Shown: positions 27,170 to 35,886 of the stretch, piece after piece
Layout: the number at the start of each line of letters is the position of its first letter
Numbering within the stretch: the first letter of the stretch is position 1
NCBI GenBank assembly: GCA_002066995.1
Contig: MWTC01000054.1
Span: 1-57,314, forward strand
Origin: Sphingobacteriales bacterium UTBCD1
GTDB lineage: Bacteria; Bacteroidota; Bacteroidia; Chitinophagales; Chitinophagaceae
Reading direction: 5' to 3'
Length of the DNA: 57,314 nucleotides
Translations under genes and position numbers: made by a program
The notes under the pieces: generated by a model
What the model saw: only the letters and a program-made list of their open reading frames with translations
Databases searched by the model: none
Told to the model about the DNA's origin: nothing

Positions 27170-27191
27170 TGAACATTTTGTATTGATTATT
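27170..27191. repeat. Right inverted repeat of the S23-gene cassette
   Basis: A 22-nt AT-rich sequence beginning TGAACATTTTGTATTGATTA. It is an imperfect inverted copy (18 of 22) of 26738-26759. It ends exactly one base before the cutC start codon at 27192. Confidence 0.6.
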
Positions 27192-27920
27192 ATGAAATAC
27201 ATCATTGAAATTGCCACTTCCGATTTTGCAACTACCCGGTCGGCAGTGGCAGGCGGGGCTGACCGTATAGAGTTATGTGCCAATCTTGCCGAAGGCGGAA
27301 CCACTCCTTCTTACGGGCATATTAAAAAGTGCAGGGAAGCATTTGCTGTATTGATCTTCCCGATAATCCGGGTACGAGGCGGCGATTTTTTGTACACAAA
27401 AGAGGAATACGAGATCATGCTGCAGGATGTGAAACTATGCAAGGACCTGGGATGTGATGGTATAGTGATCGGCCTTTTGAATATAGATGGATCCATTGAT
27501 ATTTCCAGGACAGCGAAACTGGTTGAAGCTGCGTACCCGATGGAAGTAACCTTTCACCGTGCCTTTGACCGTTGCAAAGATCCATTTGAAGCATTAGAGA
27601 ACCTGGTCAGTATCGGCTGTCAAAGAATTCTGACGTCCGGGCAAAGACCAACGGTCAGTGAAGGACTGGATCTGCTGGTTGAATTGAATAAAAAAGCTGA
27701 CGATCGTATTATCATTATGCCGGGAAGCGGACTAAGAAAAGAAAATATCAAACTGATCGCTGAAAAAACCGGGTGCACGGAATTTCATTCTTCATTGAGA
27801 AGCAAAACGAGGTCATCCATGCAATTCATTCATCCCGCTTTTGAGCACTCGGAAGAAAGTTATATGAACAATTCGGTTGACCCGGAAGAAGTGAAAGCGC
27901 TGAGGAAAGCGCTTGAATAA
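27192..27920 (+). CDS. cutC: CutC family protein (copper homeostasis)
   Basis: This 242-residue TIM-barrel protein (PF03932) begins MKYIIEIATSDF. It shows the family motifs GGADRIELCANLAEGGTTPSYG near residues 21-42, IIRVRGGDF, MEVTFHRAFDRC, LTSGQRPTVSEG and MPGSGLRKENI. CutC was linked to copper tolerance in E. coli, but its chemical role is not established. Upstream in-frame starts such as 27162 would lie in the S23-cassette repeat, so the ATG at 27192 is chosen. Length and conserved ends fit the usual family size. Confidence 0.93.
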   Translation: MKYIIEIATSDFATTRSAVAGGADRIELCANLAEGGTTPSYGHIKKCREAFAVLIFPIIRVRGGDFLYTKEEYEIMLQDVKLCKDLGCDGIVIGLLNIDGSIDISRTAKLVEAAYPMEVTFHRAFDRCKDPFEALENLVSIGCQRILTSGQRPTVSEGLDLLVELNKKADDRIIIMPGSGLRKENIKLIAEKTGCTEFHSSLRSKTRSSMQFIHPAFEHSEESYMNNSVDPEEVKALRKALE

Positions 27921-27946
27921 AATCCTTTGTCTCATTCATCTTTGGT

Positions 27947-28813
27947 TCAGAAAACAATCTTCTTCAGGTAAGCAGCATCTGCCATCATTGCTTTGATCGG
28001 TGTGGTATTGTCATAGCGTTCCTGCTCCACGATATAATATTTCATACCGTTTTCTTTTGCGGCTTTTAAAATTTTCGGATAATCTATACTTCCTTCTCCC
28101 AATAAGCAGGAAGCATCTTTTTGTGTTGCACCTTTGGTTCTGTCCTTAATATGGCAGAGCCTGAACCTTCCCGAATATTTTTTTAGCCATTCGATAGGGT
28201 CATAGCCTGCGGTAACTACCCAATAAATATCCATTTCAAAATCTACCAGGGCAGGGTCTGTATGTGACATATAAATATCCTGTACAACCTGACCGTCCAC
28301 TACTTTAAAATCCTGGTCGTGATTATGGTACCCGAAACGGATACCTGCTTTCTTACATATTACACCACACTTGTTGAACTGATCGGCGGTCTTTTTACAG
28401 TCATCCGCAGATTTCTGTTCATTGATCCAGGGGCAGATCAGGTATTTCATGCCGATGGAGGCTGCCTGGTTCACTTTCTTTTCAAAATCTTTTTCAATGT
28501 CGCAATGGCTGGAGATGATTTTCATTCCGAGTTCATCCATATAGTTTTTGAATTCGGCAGGGCTCATGCCCCAAAACATTCCTTTGGAACCTTCATAGCT
28601 TTCCACCTGTTTATAACCTGCGGAGGCAACAAGCTTAAATATCTCTCCCGGATTACTTTTCTCAAGGTCACTACGCAGTGTGTAAAGTTGCAAGCCGAAT
28701 TTTCTCAGGTTAGGGTTTTCTTCATTTAATGAAGTAAGAAGTTCTTTTCCTGCCAGGCCTGCCAGCGCAAATCCACCGGATAATTTCAGAAAATCCCTGC
28801 GTTTGTAATTCAT
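27947..28813 (-). CDS. Tat-exported sugar phosphate isomerase/epimerase family protein
   Basis: This 288-residue TIM barrel (PF01261) starts with a Tat signal MNYKRRDFLKLSGGFA. Barrel motifs are FGLQLYTLRSDL, ISSHCD, LICPWINE, FGYHNHDQDF, VDFEMDIYWV (metal-binding Glu/Asp), LCHIKDRTK and YYIVEQERYD. It closely resembles the protein at 2570-3490. It is the last gene of the leftward arm of the divergent cluster, 32 bases after the GDH subunit 3 gene. Relatives in such clusters act on 3-keto sugars (isomerases or hydratases); that assignment here is inference. Confidence 0.87.
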   Translation of the reverse strand: MNYKRRDFLKLSGGFALAGLAGKELLTSLNEENPNLRKFGLQLYTLRSDLEKSNPGEIFKLVASAGYKQVESYEGSKGMFWGMSPAEFKNYMDELGMKIISSHCDIEKDFEKKVNQAASIGMKYLICPWINEQKSADDCKKTADQFNKCGVICKKAGIRFGYHNHDQDFKVVDGQVVQDIYMSHTDPALVDFEMDIYWVVTAGYDPIEWLKKYSGRFRLCHIKDRTKGATQKDASCLLGEGSIDYPKILKAAKENGMKYYIVEQERYDNTTPIKAMMADAAYLKKIVF

Positions 28814-28845
28814 AAAACCAAGTTTACAAGATTGATAATTAAAAT

Positions 28846-29493
28846 TTATCCCATAAGACCGACCATGATCTTATCACCTTTTTTGTAATCAATGCAACCG
28901 TCATAGCGTCCCGGCACGGGCACATACCTCAATGCCTTTGTCATTCCTATCTCAGATGTAAAATATCCCCACAATGTCAGTTGTTTCATCATGGTGAAAT
29001 AATAGGGTGGGATTTCTTCCTTTTTAAAAGAAGTATTTCCTTTAGCGATCTCTTCTTTCTCTTTTTCATCCTGTACTAAGTCAATGTCATTTTTCATTTT
29101 CTGATATTCTTTTCCAACCTGGTCCAGGAATATAAGCAACTCTTTCCTCTGTTCCGGGGTCGCTTTCATAAAAGAAGTGTGGAATCTCTTTTCACAGGCA
29201 TCTTTTAGTTTTTTCATCCCTGCAACAAAAGCCTTTTGATCGCTTTCTGTATAGCAATCATTTACGGCAACGGTCATAAACCTCCCTACATCGGCCGCTT
29301 TGGCTCCAGGAGTCTGTGTTGCGGGTAAAATGGTTTCAGCCACTTCGTTCAAAAAATCAATATCTTTTTCTGTAAAAAGTGATGATGCAGATGTAGCAAC
29401 GGGGCTTTTACAACTTTCCAGTAAAAACTCGCTGCCGATGACAGCGCCGCCTGTCACTACTGCGATCATTTTTAAAAGTTCACGCCTGTCCAT
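28846..29493 (-). CDS. Gluconate 2-dehydrogenase subunit 3 family protein
   Basis: This 215-residue protein has the Gluconate_2-dh3 domain (PF13618) at about residues 38-200. FTEKDIDFLNEVAETILPAT and TPGAKAADVGRFM near its start are typical. Residues 1-30 form a Tat signal (MDRRELLKMIAVVTGG) that may also be a lipoprotein signal, because FLLESCK offers a lipobox-like cysteine at 29. In this family the small subunit carries the Tat signal, and the FAD-containing large subunit, which lacks one, is exported with it. The large-subunit gene lies 21 bases upstream, matching that pattern. Confidence 0.92.
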   Translation of the reverse strand: MDRRELLKMIAVVTGGAVIGSEFLLESCKSPVATSASSLFTEKDIDFLNEVAETILPATQTPGAKAADVGRFMTVAVNDCYTESDQKAFVAGMKKLKDACEKRFHTSFMKATPEQRKELLIFLDQVGKEYQKMKNDIDLVQDEKEKEEIAKGNTSFKKEEIPPYYFTMMKQLTLWGYFTSEIGMTKALRYVPVPGRYDGCIDYKKGDKIMVGLMG

Positions 29494-29514
29494 AAAAAAT
29501 TCCTCAACGGGTTG

Positions 29515-31194
29515 TTATAAGTTTTGTTTTTTCAGTTCGCTTACTGCATAGTCTGCAGCTCTTGCCGTCAGCGCCATATAAGTCAATGACGGATTCTGGC
29601 AGGCTGCGGATGTCATGCAGGCCCCATCGGTCACAAAAACATTCTGACAATCCCACACCTGGTTGTGAGAATTGAGTACCGATGTCTTCGGATCTTTTCC
29701 CATTCGGGTCGTTCCCATTTCATGAATCCCCATTCCGGGGAAATAACCACTATCATAAGTAGTAACATCTTTTACTCCGGCTATTTCCAGCATTTCTTTG
29801 GCATCTTCCATCATATCCTTTCTCATCTTGTATTCGTTTTCTTTTATTTCCACATCCATCGCAAGTACAGGTAACCCCCATTTATCTTTTTTGTTTTTGT
29901 CCAGGTAAATCCTGTTTTCATGATAAGGAAGCATTTCTCCAAAACCGGTTATACCGATGCTCCATCCACCGGGTTCACAAAGGGCATCTTTGAAATCTCC
30001 CCCGATGTTCATCTCTGCTATTTCCCTGCTCCATCCGCTGCGGCCGGCGCCACCCTGGTAACCAAATCCACGGATGTAATCTCTTTTATCGCCAAAAAGG
30101 TTTCTGAATCTTGGAACGTAAACACCATTCGGCCTTCGGCCATAATAGTATTTATCTTCATAGCCATCCACCGTTCCTGATGCACCGCAACGGAAATGAT
30201 GATCCATCACATTATGTCCCAATTCACCGCTGCTGCTGCCTAAACCATCAGGCCAGATATCCGTGGCAGAGTTCATCAATATCCATGCAGAATTAAAAGT
30301 GGACGCACAGAGAAAAACTATTTTACTGAAATATTCTGTCGCCTCATTGGTCTCTGCATTGATCACCCGGACGCCTTTTGCTTTCTTCTGATCTTTATCG
30401 TAAATAATTTCTTTAACGATGGAAAACGGAATAAGGGTAAGGTTGTTTGTTGCCTTTGCTGCGGGAAGGGTAGAAGACTGTGTGCTGAAATAGCCACCGA
30501 AAGGACAACCCATATCACACATGTTTCTGAATTGGCAATTGGTTCGTCCCTGGTGCGGAACCGTGATATTGGCTACCCGCCCGATGATCATGTTGCGTTT
30601 TCCTTTGTAATGATCTTTGATCTTTGCCGATACATCTTTTTCAACACAGTTCATTTCCATTGGCGGCAGAAACTTTCCATCCGGTAATTGAGGCAGATGT
30701 TCCAGCGAACCACTGATGCCGGCAAAAGATTCTGCATGATCATACCATTGTTCAATTTCTTTGTAACGGATGGGCCAGTCAACCGCTATTCCATCTTTTG
30801 CATTAGCATTAAAATCAAGATCGCTCCAGCGGTAACTTTGCCTTCCCCACATCAGTGAACGGCCGCCCACATGATAACCACGATACCAATCGAAGCGTTT
30901 TATTTCCACATAAGGGCAATCTTTTTCATTGGTCCACCAGGAAGTATTTCTTTCGTTTAGCGGATAATCTCTTTTAAGAACCGGGTAGTCCTTTATCAAT
31001 TGCTGTGTACGGCTGCCTCTGTGCGGATATTCCCACACCGGTTTATTAGTCTCCTTGTAATCTTTGATGTGTTCAATGTTCTGACCTCTTTCCAGCATCA
31101 GCACTTTCAGGCCTTTTTCGCATAGTTCTTTAGCAGCCCAACCGCCGCTGATGCCCGAGCCTACTACTATTGCATCGAATGTGTTTTGTGGCAT
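29515..31194 (-). CDS. GMC family FAD oxidoreductase (sugar/gluconate dehydrogenase large subunit type)
   Basis: This 559-residue flavoprotein oxidises sugar or polyol hydroxyls and passes electrons on. The FAD-binding site AIVVGSGISGGWAAKEL is at residues 9-25 (PF00732), and the GMC C-terminal domain (PF05199) contains GIHEMGTTRMG and AACQNPSLTYMAL with the His-Asn pair. It has no signal peptide of its own; export is expected by pairing with the subunit 3 protein encoded next to it. Glucoside 3-dehydrogenases of this three-part type (GMC, subunit 3, cytochrome c) make 3-keto glycosides. A cytochrome c gene (35887) and a DUF1080 gene (36302) are encoded nearby. Confidence 0.92.
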   Translation of the reverse strand: MPQNTFDAIVVGSGISGGWAAKELCEKGLKVLMLERGQNIEHIKDYKETNKPVWEYPHRGSRTQQLIKDYPVLKRDYPLNERNTSWWTNEKDCPYVEIKRFDWYRGYHVGGRSLMWGRQSYRWSDLDFNANAKDGIAVDWPIRYKEIEQWYDHAESFAGISGSLEHLPQLPDGKFLPPMEMNCVEKDVSAKIKDHYKGKRNMIIGRVANITVPHQGRTNCQFRNMCDMGCPFGGYFSTQSSTLPAAKATNNLTLIPFSIVKEIIYDKDQKKAKGVRVINAETNEATEYFSKIVFLCASTFNSAWILMNSATDIWPDGLGSSSGELGHNVMDHHFRCGASGTVDGYEDKYYYGRRPNGVYVPRFRNLFGDKRDYIRGFGYQGGAGRSGWSREIAEMNIGGDFKDALCEPGGWSIGITGFGEMLPYHENRIYLDKNKKDKWGLPVLAMDVEIKENEYKMRKDMMEDAKEMLEIAGVKDVTTYDSGYFPGMGIHEMGTTRMGKDPKTSVLNSHNQVWDCQNVFVTDGACMTSAACQNPSLTYMALTARAADYAVSELKKQNL

Positions 31195-31314
31195 GCGTTA
31201 GTTCCCCGGTTTTATTAAAAAGAATTCGTTAAGTAAAAATTCAAAATTTAAATTCAAAAGGGAAAACCATTTTACTCTTGAACCTTCTTTGATCTTCACT
31301 TTTCAATTTCGCAA

Positions 31315-32208
31315 TTAAACGTCACAGATCTTCACCGCTTTTTTCAACTGAGCAATTTTTTCTTCATTTGTTTTTCCTTCCGGAACAAATTCCTGTGCTA
31401 CATAACCCTTGTATCCTGTCTCCAGGATTGCTTTCATGATGGCAGGATAATAGAGTTCCTGGGTTTCATCAATGATATGCCTTCCGGGGACCCCGCCCGT
31501 ATGAAAATGTGCGATGTATTCATGATTTTCCCTGATGGTCCTGATCACATCGCCTTCGTCAATTTGCATGTGATAAATATCATAAAGCAATTTAAAATTC
31601 GGCGATCCTATTCTCTTTGCCAGTTCCACGCCCCAGGCGGTCTTATCACACATATAATCTTTATGGTCTATTTTACTGTTCAGCAATTCCATAATGAGAG
31701 TGACACCATTCTTTTCTGCGGTGGGTAATATCTTCTTTAATCCTTCTTCGCAGTTTTTCCATCCCGTTTCATCATCCATACCCCTGCGGCTGCCGCTGAA
31801 ACAGATCAGGTTTTTATATCCCGCCTGTTTCATAAGAGGGATGACATCCAGGTAATCACGGATCAGCTGATCGTGAAATTTCTTTTCACTGAAGCCATCA
31901 TACAGGCTGTTTTTCCCCGAAGTATAGCACATGGAACAATGGATGCCGTTCTTTTGCAGGATGGGCCAATCTTTGGGGGCAATAAGATCAATGGCATTGA
32001 ATCCGATTTTTTTTGCAATAATGCATAGCTCTTCCAGCGATAAAAAGTTATAGGTCCACTGGCAGACAGAGTGGTTGATATTTCCTTTAAGACGAAAATT
32101 ATCTTTTTTCTCCCGATCAGAATATGATGATAGCATACTGGCAGACCCAATGGCGACAGAACCCAGAACCATTTTTTTCAAAGCATCCCGGCGGTTTGAT
32201 TTTTTCAT
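31315..32208 (-). CDS. Hydroxypyruvate-isomerase-like TIM barrel protein, exported
   Basis: This 297-residue protein begins MKKSNRRDALKKMVLGS, a Tat-like signal, followed by a PF01261 barrel. Motifs are SVCQWTYNF, IGFNAIDLIAPKDWP, ICFSGSRRG, GVTLIMELLNSKIDH (metal Glu), FKLLYDIYHMQIDEGD (metal Asp), IAHFHTGGVPGR and GYVAQEFVP. These fit the hydroxypyruvate isomerase (Hyi/OtnI) branch. The TTG at 32217 would add three residues; the ATG at 32208 is preferred. It lies 29 bases after the MFS gene and about 120 bases ahead of the GMC gene. True activity on hydroxypyruvate is uncertain given the export signal. Confidence 0.85.
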   Translation of the reverse strand: MKKSNRRDALKKMVLGSVAIGSASMLSSYSDREKKDNFRLKGNINHSVCQWTYNFLSLEELCIIAKKIGFNAIDLIAPKDWPILQKNGIHCSMCYTSGKNSLYDGFSEKKFHDQLIRDYLDVIPLMKQAGYKNLICFSGSRRGMDDETGWKNCEEGLKKILPTAEKNGVTLIMELLNSKIDHKDYMCDKTAWGVELAKRIGSPNFKLLYDIYHMQIDEGDVIRTIRENHEYIAHFHTGGVPGRHIIDETQELYYPAIMKAILETGYKGYVAQEFVPEGKTNEEKIAQLKKAVKICDV

Positions 32209-32237
32209 ACAGCGCAATTCTGCTTAAAGTTAATATT

Positions 32238-33461
32238 TTACTGTGTTTTTGGCGCAGCAATCTCTTTCTTCCGGGGATCCTTGAATAAGATAATAAAAAT
32301 CAGTAATACTACAAATGCGATTCCTGCAGGGATCAGCCAGATATTTTTCCAGTTGTGTACATCCTGGCCTAATGAATATTTTTCGGCAATGAACCCGGCA
32401 AACCAGAACCCGATCAGCATACCCACACCATAAGTTGCCAGTGTGATCATTCCCTGCGCTGAAGAACGAATTCTTTCACCGGCTCTTTCGTCAGTGTAGA
32501 TCTGTCCGGTGACGAAAAAGAAATCATAGCAAATACCATGAAGGATGATACCAATATATAGCATCCACATGCCGCTGCCGGCATCTCCAAAACCAAATAG
32601 CAGGTAACGTATAACCCAGGCGCCCATGCCGAACAGTAGCATTTTCTTCACACCAAAGCGGGTAAAAAACAGTGGCATCAGGAACATAAAGATCATTTCT
32701 GACATTTGGCCCATGGACATTTTGCCTGCGGCGCCTTCCACTTTTAATTCATTCAGAAAAATATTTGTTTCCTGGTAATAAAAAGCAAGAGGAATACAAA
32801 TTAAAATGGAACACACGAAAAAGATCAGGAAATTTTTATCTTTTAAAAGCCCGATGGCATCAAGCCCGATGATCTCCCTGAAACTTGCTTTTGTTCCCGC
32901 TTTTGGAGGAGGAGTGTTGGGCAAAGTGAAACTGAAGAGACCAAGCACTAATGATGAAATTGCTGCTAATCTGAAAGTATTGATCAGTGTTCCGTTCTTT
33001 TCCCAGGCAAGCCACCCGATGATCAAACCTGCAATGATCCACCCGATAGTACCAAAAACACGGATATACGCAAACTCCTTTTCAGGGCTGCTTATTTGTT
33101 TGAATGAAACGGCATTCACTAATGCCAGTGTAGGCATAAACAGTATCATGTAAATTAAGATGAGGGGGTAAATGCCTTCAAAGTCAGGCCTGGTAGATGC
33201 ATAATATAAAAGGCCTGCGCCTGCAAGATGTAAAACTGCAAGGATCCGTTGGGCAGGAAAAAACCGGTCAGCAATCAACCCGATAATAAAAGGAGCAATG
33301 ATGGCGCCAAGGGCTTGCGTTCCGAATGCAATGCCTACCTGTATATCGGTGGTACCCGGTAGCGATTTCAGGTATGTGCCTAATGTAACAAACCATCCGC
33401 CCCAGATAAAAAATTCAAGAAACATCATTAAGGAAAGCTGAATACGAGTTGTGATTTTCAT
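32238..33461 (-). CDS. Nucleoside:H+ symporter family (NupG-type) MFS transporter
   Basis: This 407-residue protein with about 12 membrane helices fits the nucleoside/H+ symporter family (PF03825): RIQLSLMMFLEFFIWGGWFV at the start, IGLIADRFFPAQRILAVLHL, and ILHGICYDFFFVTGQIYTDE near residue 320, a family signature. In Bacteroidota and Planctomycetota such carriers often sit with Gfo/Idh/MocA and sugar isomerase genes, and probably carry sugars rather than nucleosides; that is inference from context. It is the first gene of the leftward arm and shares a 108-bp divergent promoter region with the dehydrogenase gene at 33570. Confidence 0.88.
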   Translation of the reverse strand: MKITTRIQLSLMMFLEFFIWGGWFVTLGTYLKSLPGTTDIQVGIAFGTQALGAIIAPFIIGLIADRFFPAQRILAVLHLAGAGLLYYASTRPDFEGIYPLILIYMILFMPTLALVNAVSFKQISSPEKEFAYIRVFGTIGWIIAGLIIGWLAWEKNGTLINTFRLAAISSLVLGLFSFTLPNTPPPKAGTKASFREIIGLDAIGLLKDKNFLIFFVCSILICIPLAFYYQETNIFLNELKVEGAAGKMSMGQMSEMIFMFLMPLFFTRFGVKKMLLFGMGAWVIRYLLFGFGDAGSGMWMLYIGIILHGICYDFFFVTGQIYTDERAGERIRSSAQGMITLATYGVGMLIGFWFAGFIAEKYSLGQDVHNWKNIWLIPAGIAFVVLLIFIILFKDPRKKEIAAPKTQ

Positions 33462-33504
33462 TATACAAGCAGTTTGCGGTTATTGATAGTTATTAAAATG
33501 ACGA

Positions 33505-33535
33505 TTTAAATGTACTGTATTTTAAAATACATTTG
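33505..33535 (+). promoter_or_regulatory. Promoter and 16-nt palindromic operator in the divergent region
   Basis: TTTA at 33505-33508, 19 bases, then TACATTTG at 33528-33535 makes a near-consensus Bacteroidota promoter for the Gfo/Idh/MocA gene, about 35 bases before its ATG. The perfect palindrome TGTATTTTAAAATACA (33516-33531) lies between the two elements and overlaps the -7 box. This is the position of a repressor operator. It could control both arms of the cluster. Confidence 0.6.
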
Positions 33536-33569
33536 TAATGAATTTCATGATACAACAATATTCAAATTA

Positions 33570-34727
33570 ATGAACAGGAAAATAAGGATGGGTATGATTG
33601 GTGGCGGCCCCGGTGCTTTTATCGGGGCGGTACATCGCATCGCCGCTAATATGGATGGGCAAATTGAATTGGTATGTGGTGCATTCAGCAGTGATCCTGA
33701 AAGATCAATGCAGGCAGGGCATGAGCTTTTTCTCACCATGAACCGGGTGTACGGATCATTTACAGAAATGATTCGGAAAGAAGCGGGTTTGCCGGAGAGT
33801 GAACGAATGGATTTTGTGAGCATTGTTACGCCAAACCATCTCCACTATGAACCTGCAAAGCTGGCGCTGGAAAATGGATTTCATGTGGTATTGGATAAGC
33901 CGATGACCTTTGATCTCCATGAAGCAAAGCTTTTAAAACAACTTGTTGCAAAAAGCGGAAAATATTTTTGCCTGACACATACTTATACCGGTTATCCGAT
34001 GATAAAACAGGCGAAGCAAATGGTAAAAGATGGTTCATTTGGAAATATCAGAAAAATTTATGTGGAGTATCCCCAGGGGTGGTTGAGTACTTATGTGGAA
34101 GGAGGTAAGTCAAAACAGGCAAGCTGGAGAACGGATCCGTTAAAAAGCGGGAAGGCGGGTGCGATGGGAGATATAGGAACGCATGCTTTTAATCTGGCAG
34201 AGTATGTTTCGGGTTTGCAGGTCACTCATCTCTGTGCCCAGCTGAATACTTATGTTGGCGGAAGAAAACTGGATGATGACGGAGATGTGTTATTGAAATT
34301 TAATAATGGCGCCAGTGGTGTTTTGTCCGCAACACAAATAGCAGCAGGCGAAGAAAATAATATTAAAATAAAGATTTATGGAGAAAAAGGCGGATGGGCA
34401 TGGCAACACAATGATGCAAATACATTGACTGTAAAATGGCTGGATAAACCGGTTGAAATATTGCGTACCGGATCGTCTGACCTGAGTCCTTACGCAAGCC
34501 ATAATACAAGAACACCTGCCGGCCACCCGGAAGGTTATTTAGAAGCATTCGCCAACCTGTACCGGAATTTTTCTTTATGTGTCCGTGCTTATATCAATAA
34601 TGAAAAACCGGCAGAAGAATGGCTGGATTTTCCCGGAGTGGAAGAAGGAGTGAGAGGAATGGCATTTATTGATAATGTGGTGAAAAGCAGTATGGCAAAA
34701 GAAAAATGGATTGACTTTATTGTTTAA
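33570..34727 (+). CDS. Gfo/Idh/MocA family NAD(P)-dependent oxidoreductase
   Basis: This 385-residue protein has an N-terminal Rossmann fold (PF01408): IRMGMIGGGPGAFIGAVHR with the nucleotide-binding glycines, FVSIVTPNHLHYEPAKLAL and the catalytic-lysine segment VVLDKPMTFD. The C-terminal substrate domain carries GDIGTHAFNLAEYVSG with the active-site His. There is no signal peptide, so it acts in the cytoplasm. Such enzymes oxidise or reduce sugar hydroxyls, including C3. The ATG at 33570 is chosen; the longer frame from 33510 would run over the promoter. It is the first gene of the rightward arm. Confidence 0.93.
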   Translation: MNRKIRMGMIGGGPGAFIGAVHRIAANMDGQIELVCGAFSSDPERSMQAGHELFLTMNRVYGSFTEMIRKEAGLPESERMDFVSIVTPNHLHYEPAKLALENGFHVVLDKPMTFDLHEAKLLKQLVAKSGKYFCLTHTYTGYPMIKQAKQMVKDGSFGNIRKIYVEYPQGWLSTYVEGGKSKQASWRTDPLKSGKAGAMGDIGTHAFNLAEYVSGLQVTHLCAQLNTYVGGRKLDDDGDVLLKFNNGASGVLSATQIAAGEENNIKIKIYGEKGGWAWQHNDANTLTVKWLDKPVEILRTGSSDLSPYASHNTRTPAGHPEGYLEAFANLYRNFSLCVRAYINNEKPAEEWLDFPGVEEGVRGMAFIDNVVKSSMAKEKWIDFIV

Positions 34728-34787
34728 AAACTTAATCTAAACCACCCGGTAATTTGAAACACGAAATATAATCATCAACTTCTAACT

Positions 34788-35849
34788 ATGACGACCATCA
34801 AAGGGCCTGCAATTTTCTTAGCCCAATTCATTGGAGATAAGGCTCCGTTCAATGATCTGAAGTCTATTTGTAAATGGGCGAATGATCTCGGATACGTTGC
34901 TATTCAAATGCCAACGGGTGATCCCCGCTTTATTGATCTGAAGAAAGCTGCAGAAAGTAAAACCTATGCAGATGAACTGAAAGGAACAATCAGAGAATGT
35001 GGCCTGGATATTTCTGAATTGTCCACTCATATACAGGGTCAGCTGGTAGCAGTTCATCCTTCTTATGATCTGTTATTCGATGCATTTGCTCCGGAGGCTG
35101 TCAGGGGAAACAGCAAGGCAAGAACGGAGTGGGCTATGCAACAAATGAAATATGCTGCAAAAGCTTCACAGAATTTAGGATTGACCGCACATGCTACATT
35201 CAGCGGTTCTTTGTTATGGCACACTTTTCATCCCTGGCCGCAGCGCCCTGCAGGTTTGGTTGAAGAAGGGTTTAAAGAATTAGCATCCCGGTGGCTTCCC
35301 ATTTTAAATTATTTTGATGAATGCGGTGTGAATGTTTGTTATGAAATCCATCCCGGCGAAGATCTTTTTGACGGAATTACTTATGAAATATTTCTGGAAA
35401 AAGTAAAAAATCATCCGAGAGCCTGCCTCCTGTATGATCCGTCACATTTTGTTCTGCAGCAACTGAATTATCTGGATTATATAGACCTGTATCATGAACG
35501 GATTAAGGCTTTTCATGTAAAAGACGCAGAGTTTAATCCTACGGGAAGGCAGGGAACATTCGGAGGTTATCAGAGTTGGTTGAATCGTGCCGGAAGATAC
35601 CGTTCTCCCGGTGACGGGCAGGTTGATTTTAAAAAAATTTTCAGTAAGCTGGCTCAATATGATTACAGCGGATGGGCTGTACTGGAATGGGAGTGCTGTA
35701 TAAAAAATTCTGAAGACGGTGCAAAAGAAGGAGCTCCATTTATACGGGATCATATTATACGGGTGACTGAGAAAGCGTTTGATGATTTTGCGAAATCGGG
35801 AAACGGGAAAAATTTTAATAGAAATATTTTAGGCCTGGACAAAGAATAA
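34788..35849 (+). CDS. Sugar phosphate isomerase/epimerase family protein (cytoplasmic)
   Basis: This 353-residue TIM barrel (PF01261) lacks a signal peptide, unlike its three exported relatives in this window. The four metal ligands are readable in order: Glu in NVCYEIHPGEDLF, Asp in LLYDPSHFVL, His in IKAFHVKDAEF and Glu in WAVLEWECC. The insert RQGTFGGYQSWLNRAGRYRSPGD is typical of a branch found beside Gfo/Idh/MocA genes. It begins 60 bases after the dehydrogenase gene. It probably isomerises or hydrates the product of that enzyme in the cytoplasm; the substrate is unknown. Confidence 0.9.
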   Translation: MTTIKGPAIFLAQFIGDKAPFNDLKSICKWANDLGYVAIQMPTGDPRFIDLKKAAESKTYADELKGTIRECGLDISELSTHIQGQLVAVHPSYDLLFDAFAPEAVRGNSKARTEWAMQQMKYAAKASQNLGLTAHATFSGSLLWHTFHPWPQRPAGLVEEGFKELASRWLPILNYFDECGVNVCYEIHPGEDLFDGITYEIFLEKVKNHPRACLLYDPSHFVLQQLNYLDYIDLYHERIKAFHVKDAEFNPTGRQGTFGGYQSWLNRAGRYRSPGDGQVDFKKIFSKLAQYDYSGWAVLEWECCIKNSEDGAKEGAPFIRDHIIRVTEKAFDDFAKSGNGKNFNRNILGLDKE

Positions 35850-35886
35850 CTTTTTGTTGTACCTTGCCTGCAAAATCAACACTTTT

